A stretch of DNA of 64,000 nt from CBDCFV01 sp965216425 (GTDB taxonomy: Bacteria > Chloroflexota > Dehalococcoidia > Lucifugimonadales > UBA3495): positions 62,001 to 126,000 of the forward strand of contig CBDCFV010000006.1 in the NCBI GenBank assembly GCA_965216425.1, in the 5' to 3' direction. Below, one piece after another: positions 52,617 through 61,166 of the stretch; the stretch's first letter is position 1, and the number at the start of each line of letters is the position of its first letter. Below the pieces are notes generated by a model. That model was not told the origin of the DNA. It made no database searches and worked only from the letters and a program-made list of their open reading frames with translations. The translations under genes were made by a program, and so were the position numbers.

Positions 52617-53378
52617 GTGACGACTTCCAACCAGGGCTTGGCGGAGGAGTTGGAACACGTAGCCAACGCCTCGGAACGAAGGCACATCGAGGGCCTGTTC
52701 CAAGGAACGGACCCATTGATGCACCAGATAGCTTACGATCTGATAGTCGGCCACAACCACGAGGTTGACCGCCTCACGAGGGAGGCCCTGGAGTCGGGTT
52801 TTTCCGCCAATACGATACTTGACGACGGCTTGATCGCGGGCATGGCGATAGTGGGCATCAAGTTCCGCGACAACATCATATTCGTCCCCGAAGTGTTGGT
52901 GGCGGCGCGGGCAATGAAGGCGGGCATGGTCCACTTGGAGCCCATCTTGTCGGCCTCTGGAATCCGGCCCGTCGGCACTGTGGTCATGGGGACTGTCAAA
53001 GGAGACCTTCACGACATCGGCAAGAACCTTTGCATCATGATGCTGCGGGGATCGGGCTTCACCGTTCACGACTTGGGCGTAGACACCAAGCCGGAGGAAT
53101 TTATAGACGCGATGCTGGAGAATGAAGCCCAGGTTTTAGGAATGTCCGCCTTGCTCACCACTACCATGCCCAACATGGGAAGAACAATTCAGGCGTTCGA
53201 GGACGCTGGGCTGCGGGACGAGGTTAGAATAATGGTGGGCGGCGCCCCCCTCAGCCAGGAATTCGCAGATGACATGGGGGCCGACGGGTACGGCAGGGAT
53301 GCCATGGACTGTGTCGTCTTGGCCAAGCGGCTGTTGGGCTTGGAAGAGATGCCAAAAGCCGTGTCTCCCGTAGGCTGA
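52617..53378 (+). CDS. Corrinoid protein (B12-binding methyltransferase subunit)
   Basis: 253 residues. GTG start at 52617 chosen because AAGGAG at 52603-52608 is well spaced. Residues 30-110 form the helical cap (MHQIAYDLIVGHNHEVDRL..VPEVLVAARAMKAG). The B12 domain follows, with the DxHxxG motif as DLHDIG (His132 the lower cobalt ligand), then SALLTTTMPNMG and MVGGAPLS. Matches MtaC/MtbC/MttC proteins. It carries the methyl group between the MtaA-like and homocysteine-methyltransferase-like enzymes. Confidence 0.9.
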   Translation: MTTSNQGLAEELEHVANASERRHIEGLFQGTDPLMHQIAYDLIVGHNHEVDRLTREALESGFSANTILDDGLIAGMAIVGIKFRDNIIFVPEVLVAARAMKAGMVHLEPILSASGIRPVGTVVMGTVKGDLHDIGKNLCIMMLRGSGFTVHDLGVDTKPEEFIDAMLENEAQVLGMSALLTTTMPNMGRTIQAFEDAGLRDEVRIMVGGAPLSQEFADDMGADGYGRDAMDCVVLAKRLLGLEEMPKAVSPVG

Positions 53379-53393
53379 AGGCAAGAACTCTGA

Positions 53394-53636
53394 GTGGAAC
53401 ATCGCGTTGACAAAGAGAGGGTCCGGGCGAGTATGGCCCGGCTCCAAGAGATATTCCGCAGTATCAACGATACCGCCAACCATGTTTCCTTGTGGCGGTG
53501 CCCTTACAAGAACGTGCAAGACCAGTGCACCGCCGGTTTCGGTTGCCGCAACCAGTCCCGCCCCACTGCCGAGGAAGAGCTGCCCTTATGTCTGGGCAGT
53601 GACGACCTCGACTACCGCACCGCCTGGGACGTTTGA
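53394..53636 (+). CDS. Small Cys-rich protein between corrinoid protein and activator genes
   Basis: 80 residues, GTG start at 53394, in a different frame from the overlapping start region of the next gene. It ends 7 bp before the activator ATG. CPYKNVQDQCTAGFGC plus a later Cys (LPLCLG) give a CX7CX5C pattern. The spacing, strand and lack of any better candidate support a real gene, but I cannot assign it to a family. A metal or Fe-S site is plausible. Confidence 0.55.
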   Translation: MEHRVDKERVRASMARLQEIFRSINDTANHVSLWRCPYKNVQDQCTAGFGCRNQSRPTAEEELPLCLGSDDLDYRTAWDV

Positions 53637-53643
53637 CCAAACT

Positions 53644-55263
53644 ATGTCGCCCCTGCATCACGCCGGGCAGACCATAACGCTTGCAGCCGGCCGCACAATC
53701 TTCGATTACGCTGACGACGTCCGAGTCAGGGTTCCCACATCCTGTGGACGAGTGGGCGATTGTCATGAGTGCATCGTGGAGATTCGTCGCGGCTTGGATG
53801 GACTGAGTCCCCCTACTCAAGCAGAGTCGTTCCTGAGCGGGAACTACCGCCTTGCCTGCCAAGCCAGCATCGTCGATACCACGGTGGACATCGAGTTCGT
53901 AACCCTGCGGCGCCAACCGAGGATTCTTACTGACTCGACCCACAGGGACGTGGAAATTGAACCTATGACGGTGCGGATGGGCGGCGACGTCGCTTTTGAC
54001 GGCCGGCGCATAGAACGGTATCAAAACGGCATCTACGGCTTGGCCATCGATATCGGCACAACCACGGTAGTGATGAACCTGGTCGACTTGGAAACCGGCC
54101 GCATTGCCCACACCGCGTCCTTCGAGAATCCCCAAAAGTTCGGCGGAAGCGACGTGATGAACCGCATCTCCTATGACGGCGGGCCGAACAGGGGGGAGCT
54201 CCAACAAGTGATGCTGTCGGCCATCAACTTCGAAATAGGAGACATGTCCCGGCTGTTGAGCATCCACCGGCGGCGCATATACGAGGCAGTGGTGGTGGCC
54301 AATTCCACCATGCGTGACGTGTTCTTCGGCTTGGACGTGCAGTCCATCGGCGAGAAGCCTTACAAATCTGTTACTGAACTGGAGGCCGAGCAGGGACTGC
54401 GACAATCCACGGCGTTGAACGTAAAGGCCGCTGAGTTGGGACTCAGAATTCATCCTGAAGCCAATGTATACGGCGGGCCACTGGTCGGCTGCCACGTTGG
54501 AGCCGACGTAGCCGCCGATCTGCTGGCCATCGCCATCGACCGGCAGGAAGACGTAGTTATGCTGGTTGACGTGGGCACCAACACCGAGGTTGTCGTGGGC
54601 AACCGCCACCGGCTTATGGCCGCGTCCTGTCCCGCAGGCCCGGCTTTCGAGGGCGGCCAGATAACCTACGGAATGCCCAGCTACGACGGGGCGGTGGAAT
54701 CGGTGAAGATCACAGAAGGCAGTGTTGACTGTCAGACCATCGGAGGGGTTGAAGCGAAGGGTATATGTGGTTCCGGGTTGGTGGACCTGCTCGCCCAACT
54801 TAGGCTCAGCGACAAAATGGACCAGTTGGGCGTTCTTACAGGGAGGGCCAACGAGTTCTTCTTCGCTCCGGAACAGGGAATGTCCCTGTCCAGGGCGGAT
54901 ATCAGCGCATTGGCCCAAGCCAAGTCTGCCAACTACTCGGGGCAGTTCGTAGCACTCCGGCGCTATGGTGTCCCGGTCAACGACGTAGGCGAACTATTCT
55001 TGGCGGGAGCTTTTGCGAACCATATCAACGTTGAAAACGCCGTTGCCATAGGCTTCATCGCTGCCTTCCCCATTGAAAAAATCACCAAGGTAGGAAACGC
55101 CTCGCTGGAAGGGGCTACCCTGATGCTGGTCTCGAGGCAGCTGCGCCATGAAATCGAGGAGCTAGTCAAGCGCATCGAGCATATCGAACTAGAAACGACG
55201 CCCGATTTTTTCGATATATTCGTTGAGGGTTGCATGTTCAAGCCTATGGAGACTTGGGCCTGA
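53644..55263 (+). CDS. Corrinoid reductive activator (RACo/RamA-like, DUF4445/ASKHA)
   Basis: 539 residues from ATG 53644; an open frame extends back to 53407 but lacks homology. Residues 1-85 are a 2Fe-2S ferredoxin domain: Cys34, Cys40, Cys43 and Cys72 (CGRVGDCHEC...LAC). The ASKHA ATPase part follows, with YGLAIDIGTTTVVMNLVDLE, MLVDVGTNTEVVVG and GICGSGLVDLLAQL. Such proteins use ATP to reduce inactive Co(II) corrinoid to Co(I). It completes the methyltransferase set. The 7-bp gap to the Cys-rich gene suggests coupling. Confidence 0.9.
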   Translation: MSPLHHAGQTITLAAGRTIFDYADDVRVRVPTSCGRVGDCHECIVEIRRGLDGLSPPTQAESFLSGNYRLACQASIVDTTVDIEFVTLRRQPRILTDSTHRDVEIEPMTVRMGGDVAFDGRRIERYQNGIYGLAIDIGTTTVVMNLVDLETGRIAHTASFENPQKFGGSDVMNRISYDGGPNRGELQQVMLSAINFEIGDMSRLLSIHRRRIYEAVVVANSTMRDVFFGLDVQSIGEKPYKSVTELEAEQGLRQSTALNVKAAELGLRIHPEANVYGGPLVGCHVGADVAADLLAIAIDRQEDVVMLVDVGTNTEVVVGNRHRLMAASCPAGPAFEGGQITYGMPSYDGAVESVKITEGSVDCQTIGGVEAKGICGSGLVDLLAQLRLSDKMDQLGVLTGRANEFFFAPEQGMSLSRADISALAQAKSANYSGQFVALRRYGVPVNDVGELFLAGAFANHINVENAVAIGFIAAFPIEKITKVGNASLEGATLMLVSRQLRHEIEELVKRIEHIELETTPDFFDIFVEGCMFKPMETWA

Positions 55264-55383
55264 TCAGCTACCTCCTCGTTGTATCAATTGCGTTCCCGGA
55301 CGGCTTACCTTACACTTCCCAACGTAGTTAAACGGTTCCCCTTTGTCTCTCTAACGTAATCCACCTGAAGAGGGTTAGTTCCA

Positions 55384-56817
55384 ATGGCTACTTCCGACTT
55401 GCTCAAACTCACTATCTCCGAGCTTGCCCCTAAAATCAAAGCTAAAGAGGTCTCGCCGGTAGAACTCACCGAAGAGGCTCTGGCCCGGGCCAATCGGCTT
55501 CAACCGTCGTTAAACACGTTCATTACCATCCTGTACGACGAGGCAAGGCGGCAGGCCAAGGAACAGGAGGCCGCGTTGATGCGCGGCGAATACCGCGGCC
55601 CCTTGCACGGTATACCCATTGGCATCAAGGACAACATAGACACGGCCGGTATTCGGACCACAGTCGGTTCCAAGGCATTGGCCAACCAAGTGCCTGACGA
55701 AGACGCCGCCGTCGTCACCAAGTGCAAAGAGGGCGGAGCAATCATCCTGGGGAAGGAAAACCTCGAAGAGTTCGCAGCGGGGTCTACCTCCAACAACTTG
55801 CATTACGGAGCGGTGCACAATCCCTGGAACCTCGACCATATTCCCGGCGGCTCCAGTGGAGGCGGCGGGGCAAATGTAGCCGCCCGCGTCACCTTCGCTT
55901 CCTTGGGCACCGACCTTGGCGGCTCGGTCCGTGGCCCGGCCAACTTTTGCGGCATAGTGGGACTGAAGCAGACCTACGGGCGAGTAAGCCAGCGCGGCCT
56001 GCAAGTTACCAGCTTCAACGGCGACCACATTGGCCCAATGGTGAGATCGGCGAGAGACTGCGCCCTGATGCTGCAGGTAATCGCCGGCTACGACGCCTTG
56101 GACCCCAGCACGGTGCCGGTCCCGGTGCCCGACTACTCAGAGCTACTGGGCGCCAGCCTTGATGGCCTTAAGATAGGCGTCCCCACAAACTACTACTTCG
56201 ACCAAGTGAACCCGGAAACCGAGGCGGCGGTACGTCAGGCTATCGACGCGCTGGTGGAACTGGGAGCCGAAGCAAAGGAAGTCGCTCTGCCCAGCATGAA
56301 GTACGCTGGGGCGCTGCGTATTCCGGGAATGGCCGATGGGTTGGTGGCCCATGAGACGCACATTGATCAGCACCGGGAAGACTACGGCCCCACCGTCTTG
56401 TACCGCACCCTAGCGGGCCAGTTTATCCTGGGCCGCGATTACTCCAAAGCAATGAAAGTGCAGCGCATCATTAAAGAGGAGTACGCCCAAGTATTCCAGG
56501 AAGTCGACGTTCTGGTAACCCCATCATCGCCCATCGCGGCATGGCGCATCGACCAGGACACAGTAACCATTGGGGGTCAAGACTACCCGGTACGGGGCCC
56601 TGGTTCCGGGATGACCTCCCGGTGCACCAGCCCAAGCAATGCGACCGGGTTACCGGCGATGTCGGTACCGTGCGGGTTCACGCAAGCGGGCCTTCCCATC
56701 GGCATGCAGTTGATCGGAAGACCCTTCGAGGAACAAGTCTTGCTACAGATCGCCCATGCCTACGAGGCAGTTTCTCCCATCAGGGACTGCGTGCCCGCTA
56801 TAGCGAACGGCGCTTAA
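55384..56817 (+). CDS. Amidase signature family enzyme (GatA-like)
   Basis: 477 residues; GAAGAGGG precedes the ATG. Ser-cisSer-Lys triad: Lys in IGIKDNIDTAG, Ser in GGSSGGGGANVAA and the nucleophile in GGSVRGPANFCGIVGLK. NATGLPAMSVPCGF and GLPIGMQLIGRPFEE are near the C-terminus. The GatA-like spacing is present, but GatB/GatC are not adjacent, so it may be an amidase for small amides or a lone GatA. A terminator follows. Confidence 0.85.
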   Translation: MATSDLLKLTISELAPKIKAKEVSPVELTEEALARANRLQPSLNTFITILYDEARRQAKEQEAALMRGEYRGPLHGIPIGIKDNIDTAGIRTTVGSKALANQVPDEDAAVVTKCKEGGAIILGKENLEEFAAGSTSNNLHYGAVHNPWNLDHIPGGSSGGGGANVAARVTFASLGTDLGGSVRGPANFCGIVGLKQTYGRVSQRGLQVTSFNGDHIGPMVRSARDCALMLQVIAGYDALDPSTVPVPVPDYSELLGASLDGLKIGVPTNYYFDQVNPETEAAVRQAIDALVELGAEAKEVALPSMKYAGALRIPGMADGLVAHETHIDQHREDYGPTVLYRTLAGQFILGRDYSKAMKVQRIIKEEYAQVFQEVDVLVTPSSPIAAWRIDQDTVTIGGQDYPVRGPGSGMTSRCTSPSNATGLPAMSVPCGFTQAGLPIGMQLIGRPFEEQVLLQIAHAYEAVSPIRDCVPAIANGA

Positions 56818-56842
56818 CCACTAACGGGCTGGTATCTCATTC

Positions 56843-56882
56843 AAAAGTCCATTCCCGCTAGGGGAATGGACTTTTCATTTTT
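56843..56882. terminator. Bidirectional terminator between amidase and lipoprotein genes
   Basis: 14-bp perfect stem AAAAGTCCATTCCC/GGGAATGGACTTTT (56843-56856 and 56862-56875), followed on the plus strand by CATTTTTT. Serves both convergent genes. Confidence 0.85.
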
Positions 56883-56906
56883 TGGCGCTATCCGGGTCTT
56901 GCAAGA

Positions 56907-58625
56907 TTAATTGGACAAGGACAGTCCGTACCGAGCGGCAAGCTCACCTATACCTGAGGATACTTGGCGGCGTAGCTTGTCCGATGTGTCGCGTTGCCTG
57001 TCTACGCCGTCGTACACTCCTGCGTCAAAGGGTTCCCAAGTGTTGCGCAGGTCGCGAACCGACTTGTGCTCCCTGTCCGCCGCCTCAACCAACAACTCTC
57101 CCATAGGTCTCAAAAAAGTCGCCTTGGGCAGTCCTCTAACATCGGCGCTCAGATCGGAGAACCTGGCGGTGAATCCCCCCAAGGCTCCTATTGCTTCGGC
57201 TCGATCACATCCGCCTTCAGTGCTATGCCATTCGTCATAGTCCTCGCGGAAGTCGTCAAGTTGAGCCATCAGCCGCTTGTGCTGCGCTGCGAAGCCGTTC
57301 ACTTCCTTGCGGCCGTCGTCGGAGACCTCTTCTTCGATCTTGGACAACAACTGCCCAGCCTTGCGCCTTGCTGTGTTGGCTTCAACTAATTGTCCGTCAA
57401 AGGCATAGAAGACCGCCGGGTCAGAAGCGGAGGGTTCGTCTTCCGAATCGGCCTCGGCCTCGAACAAGCCATTAACGGTCAAGCCGCCGGACCCTAACCC
57501 GGAGGATCCCTCCTCTGAAGGTTCCGGCTTTGTTGGCGGAAGATTGCCATTTCCTTCGGCCGGTGGAGCAGGCGTAGAGATTTCAGAGGAATCAGCCTCG
57601 GTCGACGGTTGATTGCTAACAAACTCCCCTGGTTGTCCCAAGTCGCCTCGCAAAATCCGCAGCAATAAGTCCTCTGCTTCAGCCGCCTCCGCTAAAATAT
57701 CCGCCACATCGCCTGTACCGGCAGCAGCCGGCAGGCCTCGGGCAGCCTGTGCCACTCCTCGGAACTCGTTGACCAGCAAGTTAATTCCTCGAGTCCTTTG
57801 GGCGGCATTGTAATTTGGCTCGGCGGACCGGAAAGAATCGTAGTTGCGATGGAACTGGTCCCAAGCCTCATTCAACTCGCTGACAGCAGAGTTGAGTTCG
57901 CTAACGTCCTCTTGAGCGTCGGGACTTATCCTTGCTTGAAGGTCGTCTAAGCTATCGGACACTCCTTTCTGCATTGCCGACGCTTGAGATCGCGCGCGAG
58001 CAACACCTTCGTATACAGAGCCGGTCCCGTCACTAGCCGGGTTATTGCCGTCTTCGACGGTGTCGGCTTCTCCGGCTCCTTTCTCCTCCGACGCTACCAC
58101 AGCGTCGGCCGCACTCGGGGACAGCGTGTTAGTCGCCTGGGCGCTGGGTAGCCGGTTCTCGGCCAAGGCCCGCAATGCTTCCTCTTCAACTTCGGCGGCT
58201 TCGATAAGCCGGTCGGAGAGATGCCTTACCAGAGGGTCTCTCGGCAGGGATCGGGTAGCGGCGGTAATGGCGGCAAACCGTCCTGTAAATTCATGGAGGG
58301 TTATCTGCACCGAACTCGCTTCGCAGGCCGTCAGCCCTTGACGCCAATCTTGGAAGTCCTCATGAAGTTTGTCCCAGTCTGCGGACAATTCGGCGTAGCC
58401 ACTGGCGAATTCCGTGGTTGTATTCTTGACCTCCGCCGGGACCGGAGTGGGTGTGGGCATACGCGCCTCTGCCGGCGGCAACTTGGTGGTAGGTATGGGA
58501 GTGGCGTCGCCCTGAGTTGGCGCGGACTGGGACGGAGCAGCCGGTTGGGGGGCTGCGCAAGCAATCACCGCAAGCATGGAACCGGCTGCCAGCAACCCCA
58601 TAAGGCTACGTAAGTTCATCTTCAT
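56907..58625 (-). CDS. Lipoprotein with three-fold helical repeat, unknown function
   Basis: 572 residues. Lipobox ends VIAC (Cys23). A Pro/Thr/Ala-rich linker (residues 25-68) leads to three related helical units at about 80-155, 250-325 and 448-528 (ADWDKLHEDFQDWRQG; EAWDQFHRNYDSFRSA; AQLDDFREDYDEWHS). Each carries a later RxLP(x)nA segment (TRSLPRD, ARGLPAA, VRGLPKA) and is followed by a helix YEGVARAR / FDGQLVEA / YDGVDRQR. Ser/Glu-rich low-complexity spacers separate them. The ATG overlaps the stop of the upstream gene by 3 bp (ATGA). Role unknown; extracytoplasmic. Confidence 0.7.
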   Translation of the reverse strand: MKMNLRSLMGLLAAGSMLAVIACAAPQPAAPSQSAPTQGDATPIPTTKLPPAEARMPTPTPVPAEVKNTTTEFASGYAELSADWDKLHEDFQDWRQGLTACEASSVQITLHEFTGRFAAITAATRSLPRDPLVRHLSDRLIEAAEVEEEALRALAENRLPSAQATNTLSPSAADAVVASEEKGAGEADTVEDGNNPASDGTGSVYEGVARARSQASAMQKGVSDSLDDLQARISPDAQEDVSELNSAVSELNEAWDQFHRNYDSFRSAEPNYNAAQRTRGINLLVNEFRGVAQAARGLPAAAGTGDVADILAEAAEAEDLLLRILRGDLGQPGEFVSNQPSTEADSSEISTPAPPAEGNGNLPPTKPEPSEEGSSGLGSGGLTVNGLFEAEADSEDEPSASDPAVFYAFDGQLVEANTARRKAGQLLSKIEEEVSDDGRKEVNGFAAQHKRLMAQLDDFREDYDEWHSTEGGCDRAEAIGALGGFTARFSDLSADVRGLPKATFLRPMGELLVEAADREHKSVRDLRNTWEPFDAGVYDGVDRQRDTSDKLRRQVSSGIGELAARYGLSLSN

Positions 58626-59947
58626 TTGGTCCGGTATACTCCTACAAAATCGCCAACCAGGCCTTGCCTGAAATCACTCGAGTACAGGAGGTCTAAAGCT
58701 GTTCTGAGCGATTTTTCCGAATCTCCCAGTACTACCAACGCATGGCGGTCAGGCCCGGGATGAAGCAGAATGACGGCCGTACCCTCTTTCTCGATGTCGG
58801 TGGTGAACGGAGTGCGCAGCACATCGTTCAACCCCAAGCCCGCAACTTCCAGGTACTGGGCCACGTCCGCGGCATCCTCGTATAGTCCCAAGTACAAAAT
58901 GTCCTTGGTGATGTCCTCCACGGCCTGAACATTAGAATCAATACGGAACTCCGACAACATGCCTTTGACATCGGAGACAACGTCGAAAAGGGACGACCGT
59001 CCAAGCACTATGTCTACGTCGCCTTTAAAAAAGCTGGGGAAGTCGGCCAAGTCAAAGTTTCTTTCGCTGGCAGTCAAGTAGTCGGCTATGTTGGAGATCA
59101 GCCGGTCGTTATCCAACACCGAGTTTCTAGGCGGAATCATGAAGGTAAGATCCGTCAACGCCAACACCCGCCCCTCGCCGGCCTTGACCATGGTGTTAAA
59201 TGGGTGCGGCTGTTCCACCAAGGAAGAGCGGGTATCCTGAGCGGTCAAGGCCAATCCAGGGCCCGGAGCGGTGACGGAGCTTGCGGTGTAGAAAGCAACT
59301 TGCTGTAGACCGTCTGTGACTTCGTCCTCCCGGAAGCTCCGCATGAAGACGTTTTGGAAGTTAAGGTCATAGTCCGTCAGGTTGTACAGGTAGTCTGACC
59401 GGAACTTGACCCCGAAGCGTTCTGCCAAGCTATTGATGTTGTGGCTCCGCGTGGGGTCGCCAACCAACAGGAGCTTGCCGCCCTTGCGCAGGATATACCT
59501 TTCCACCATGTCGGCTTCCGCCTTGGAGTAAGAAGAAGCCGGCGCCACCACCAGCAGGCTATCGGCGTTGCGCAGCTTTTCCTCCATCAGCTCGAGTCTG
59601 TCGTCCTGGGAATAGGAGCCAAAGCCTCCGCGGCTCCGCGCCGCGCCAATGACATCCACTTCGTACCCTCGGCCCGCCACCCTGTCCAGCAGGGGAGACA
59701 ACTCTGTCTTGAGGAATTGGTTGCCGTGAATACCGTCCACCAGCAGGGTTCCCTTTTGTATCAGGGGCAACTCCTCAAAGGCCCGCAAGCTTGACTGCGG
59801 CGCCGCGAGTTGGTCAACTGGAAGAACGACGGTAGGGGGCGGTTGGTAAGAACCGCGATGGAAATAGAAATAGGCGACCACGAAAGCGGCCGCGGCAAAT
59901 AGCAGAAGGAGGGCCAGCCCCCCGACTTTACTGAGCGGGCCCGACAT
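58622..59947 (-). CDS. Membrane-anchored DUF4350-like protein
   Basis: 441 residues. One N-terminal membrane segment (GGLALLLLFAAAAFVVAYFYF), the rest extracytoplasmic. LLVVAPASSYSKAEADMVERYILRKGGKLLLVGDPT is the GATase/GldG-like signature of DUF4350 proteins, and TDLTFMIPPRNSVLDNDRLISNIADYL supports it. The C-terminal 200 residues have a second, unassigned domain. Overlaps the SppA-like gene upstream by 20 bp and the lipoprotein downstream by 4 bp, so all three are an operon. Function unknown. Confidence 0.65.
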   Translation of the reverse strand: MSGPLSKVGGLALLLLFAAAAFVVAYFYFHRGSYQPPPTVVLPVDQLAAPQSSLRAFEELPLIQKGTLLVDGIHGNQFLKTELSPLLDRVAGRGYEVDVIGAARSRGGFGSYSQDDRLELMEEKLRNADSLLVVAPASSYSKAEADMVERYILRKGGKLLLVGDPTRSHNINSLAERFGVKFRSDYLYNLTDYDLNFQNVFMRSFREDEVTDGLQQVAFYTASSVTAPGPGLALTAQDTRSSLVEQPHPFNTMVKAGEGRVLALTDLTFMIPPRNSVLDNDRLISNIADYLTASERNFDLADFPSFFKGDVDIVLGRSSLFDVVSDVKGMLSEFRIDSNVQAVEDITKDILYLGLYEDAADVAQYLEVAGLGLNDVLRTPFTTDIEKEGTAVILLHPGPDRHALVVLGDSEKSLRTALDLLYSSDFRQGLVGDFVGVYRTK

Positions 59948-60977
59948 ACAAGTAATACACGTTAGGGCCGTTTACCTTGAGCGGAAAGCCCGGCAAGACA
60001 TCCTCCTGGCCATCACCCAATCCCGATGTCATCAGGTACCGGCGAAGGCTCTCCATATTGTTCGTATCCTTCAGCCCGTCCATCGAACGGGAGGGAGCGG
60101 CTTCTTCTTTAAGAAGGTCAACTAGGTCTGCGGTATGGCCTATCGTTGGAGCAGAGTCCATGCGCGACAAAGGCTCAATGATTCTGGCGAACTTCTGATT
60201 GAAGCTACGAAACACCTCGGTGTTTACGTCAACCAGTTCATAGTCGGTAACGCCGGCCAGCTCTGCCGCTTTCTCGATGCCGTCGCTGTCCCCGCCTATC
60301 TCGTCGGCCATGCCATTCCTGACGCTTTCCATGCCGGAGTAAATGCGGGCCTGGAGGAGGTCCTCTTTGGTGAATCCCCTCTTGAACTTGTGACCTCGCT
60401 CGTTGATGACGATAGAACCGAAGGACTGTTTCAATTGGTCGGTCAGGCTGATGAAGTCCCGCCTGGACCCGCCATTGAGCTTATATGGACCGGTGGGCAC
60501 TACTTGTTCGCCGGGTATCCGGGATATAAAAGGGCCGGGGAATGACAGGATAACGCCGACGTTACCTACGAAGGAGCTGGGTTTGGCGTAAAGGTAGGTG
60601 GCGCCCATCGACATCATGTAGCCGCCGCTGGCCACGATGTCGTTCATAATAATGACTACGGGTTTCTTTTCCCTCAACTTCCGAGTCTCGAAGTACAGTT
60701 GTTCGCTGGCCGCCGCGCCGCCGCCAGGGCTGTTCAGGCGTATGAATACGCCCTTTATGGAGTCGTCACGCCCCGCATATTGCAGAAACTCGCTGATTAC
60801 GAACGCGGAGTTGTCGTTGATAATGGTGAAGGGGATATCTATGACCGCGATTTTGGGCTTACCCGGAAATACATAAAAGAAAACCATGACGCCCAGCACA
60901 ATGCCCAACCCGGCAAGCACAGGACCCGCAATATACCAGCGAGAAACCGCGCGCCACATATCTTCCAATCTATACAT
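59928..60977 (-). CDS. SppA-like signal peptide peptidase (S49)
   Basis: 349 residues, single N-terminal membrane segment (YIAGPVLAGLGIVLGVMVFFYVF). IKGVFIRLNSPGGGAAASEQLY and NDIVASGGYMMSMGA give the S49 core, with nucleophile Ser117 in ASGGYMM. The Lys of the dyad may be Lys in GPYKLNGGSRRDF. Length (349) is nearer the single-domain SppA of Gram-positives than the 600-residue E. coli type. First gene of a three-gene overlapping operon with the DUF4350-like and repeat-lipoprotein genes. Confidence 0.82.
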   Translation of the reverse strand: MYRLEDMWRAVSRWYIAGPVLAGLGIVLGVMVFFYVFPGKPKIAVIDIPFTIINDNSAFVISEFLQYAGRDDSIKGVFIRLNSPGGGAAASEQLYFETRKLREKKPVVIIMNDIVASGGYMMSMGATYLYAKPSSFVGNVGVILSFPGPFISRIPGEQVVPTGPYKLNGGSRRDFISLTDQLKQSFGSIVINERGHKFKRGFTKEDLLQARIYSGMESVRNGMADEIGGDSDGIEKAAELAGVTDYELVDVNTEVFRSFNQKFARIIEPLSRMDSAPTIGHTADLVDLLKEEAAPSRSMDGLKDTNNMESLRRYLMTSGLGDGQEDVLPGFPLKVNGPNVYYLYVGPAQ

Positions 60978-61166
60978 ATCTCAGGTACATACGCATATCA
61001 ACCGTTGCTTGGATTCTTATTGGTCCATACGGATGAATCGTACCCTTTTCCAGAGAGTCCATCAGTGTGGGACCGCTAGACATCATACGGACGGCCTATC
61101 TAAGTGTCAACCAAATGTTGAGTCGGGAACACGGGCCTTTCGTTTATAGAGAACAAAAACCTGAGG

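Noticed and set aside
53407..53643. N-terminal extension of the corrinoid activator
   Set aside because: 79 residues with no homology, rich in Thr/Pro/Ser, overlapping a plausible separate Cys-rich gene in another frame; the ATG at 53644 is at the start of the ferredoxin domain.
53464..54918. 484-codon minus-strand frame opposite the corrinoid activator
   Set aside because: Antisense to a well-supported gene with ferredoxin and ASKHA motifs; no family resemblance.
55384..56817. GatA subunit of the tRNA amidotransferase
   Set aside because: Possible by fold, but no GatB or GatC is adjacent, so kept as a general amidase.
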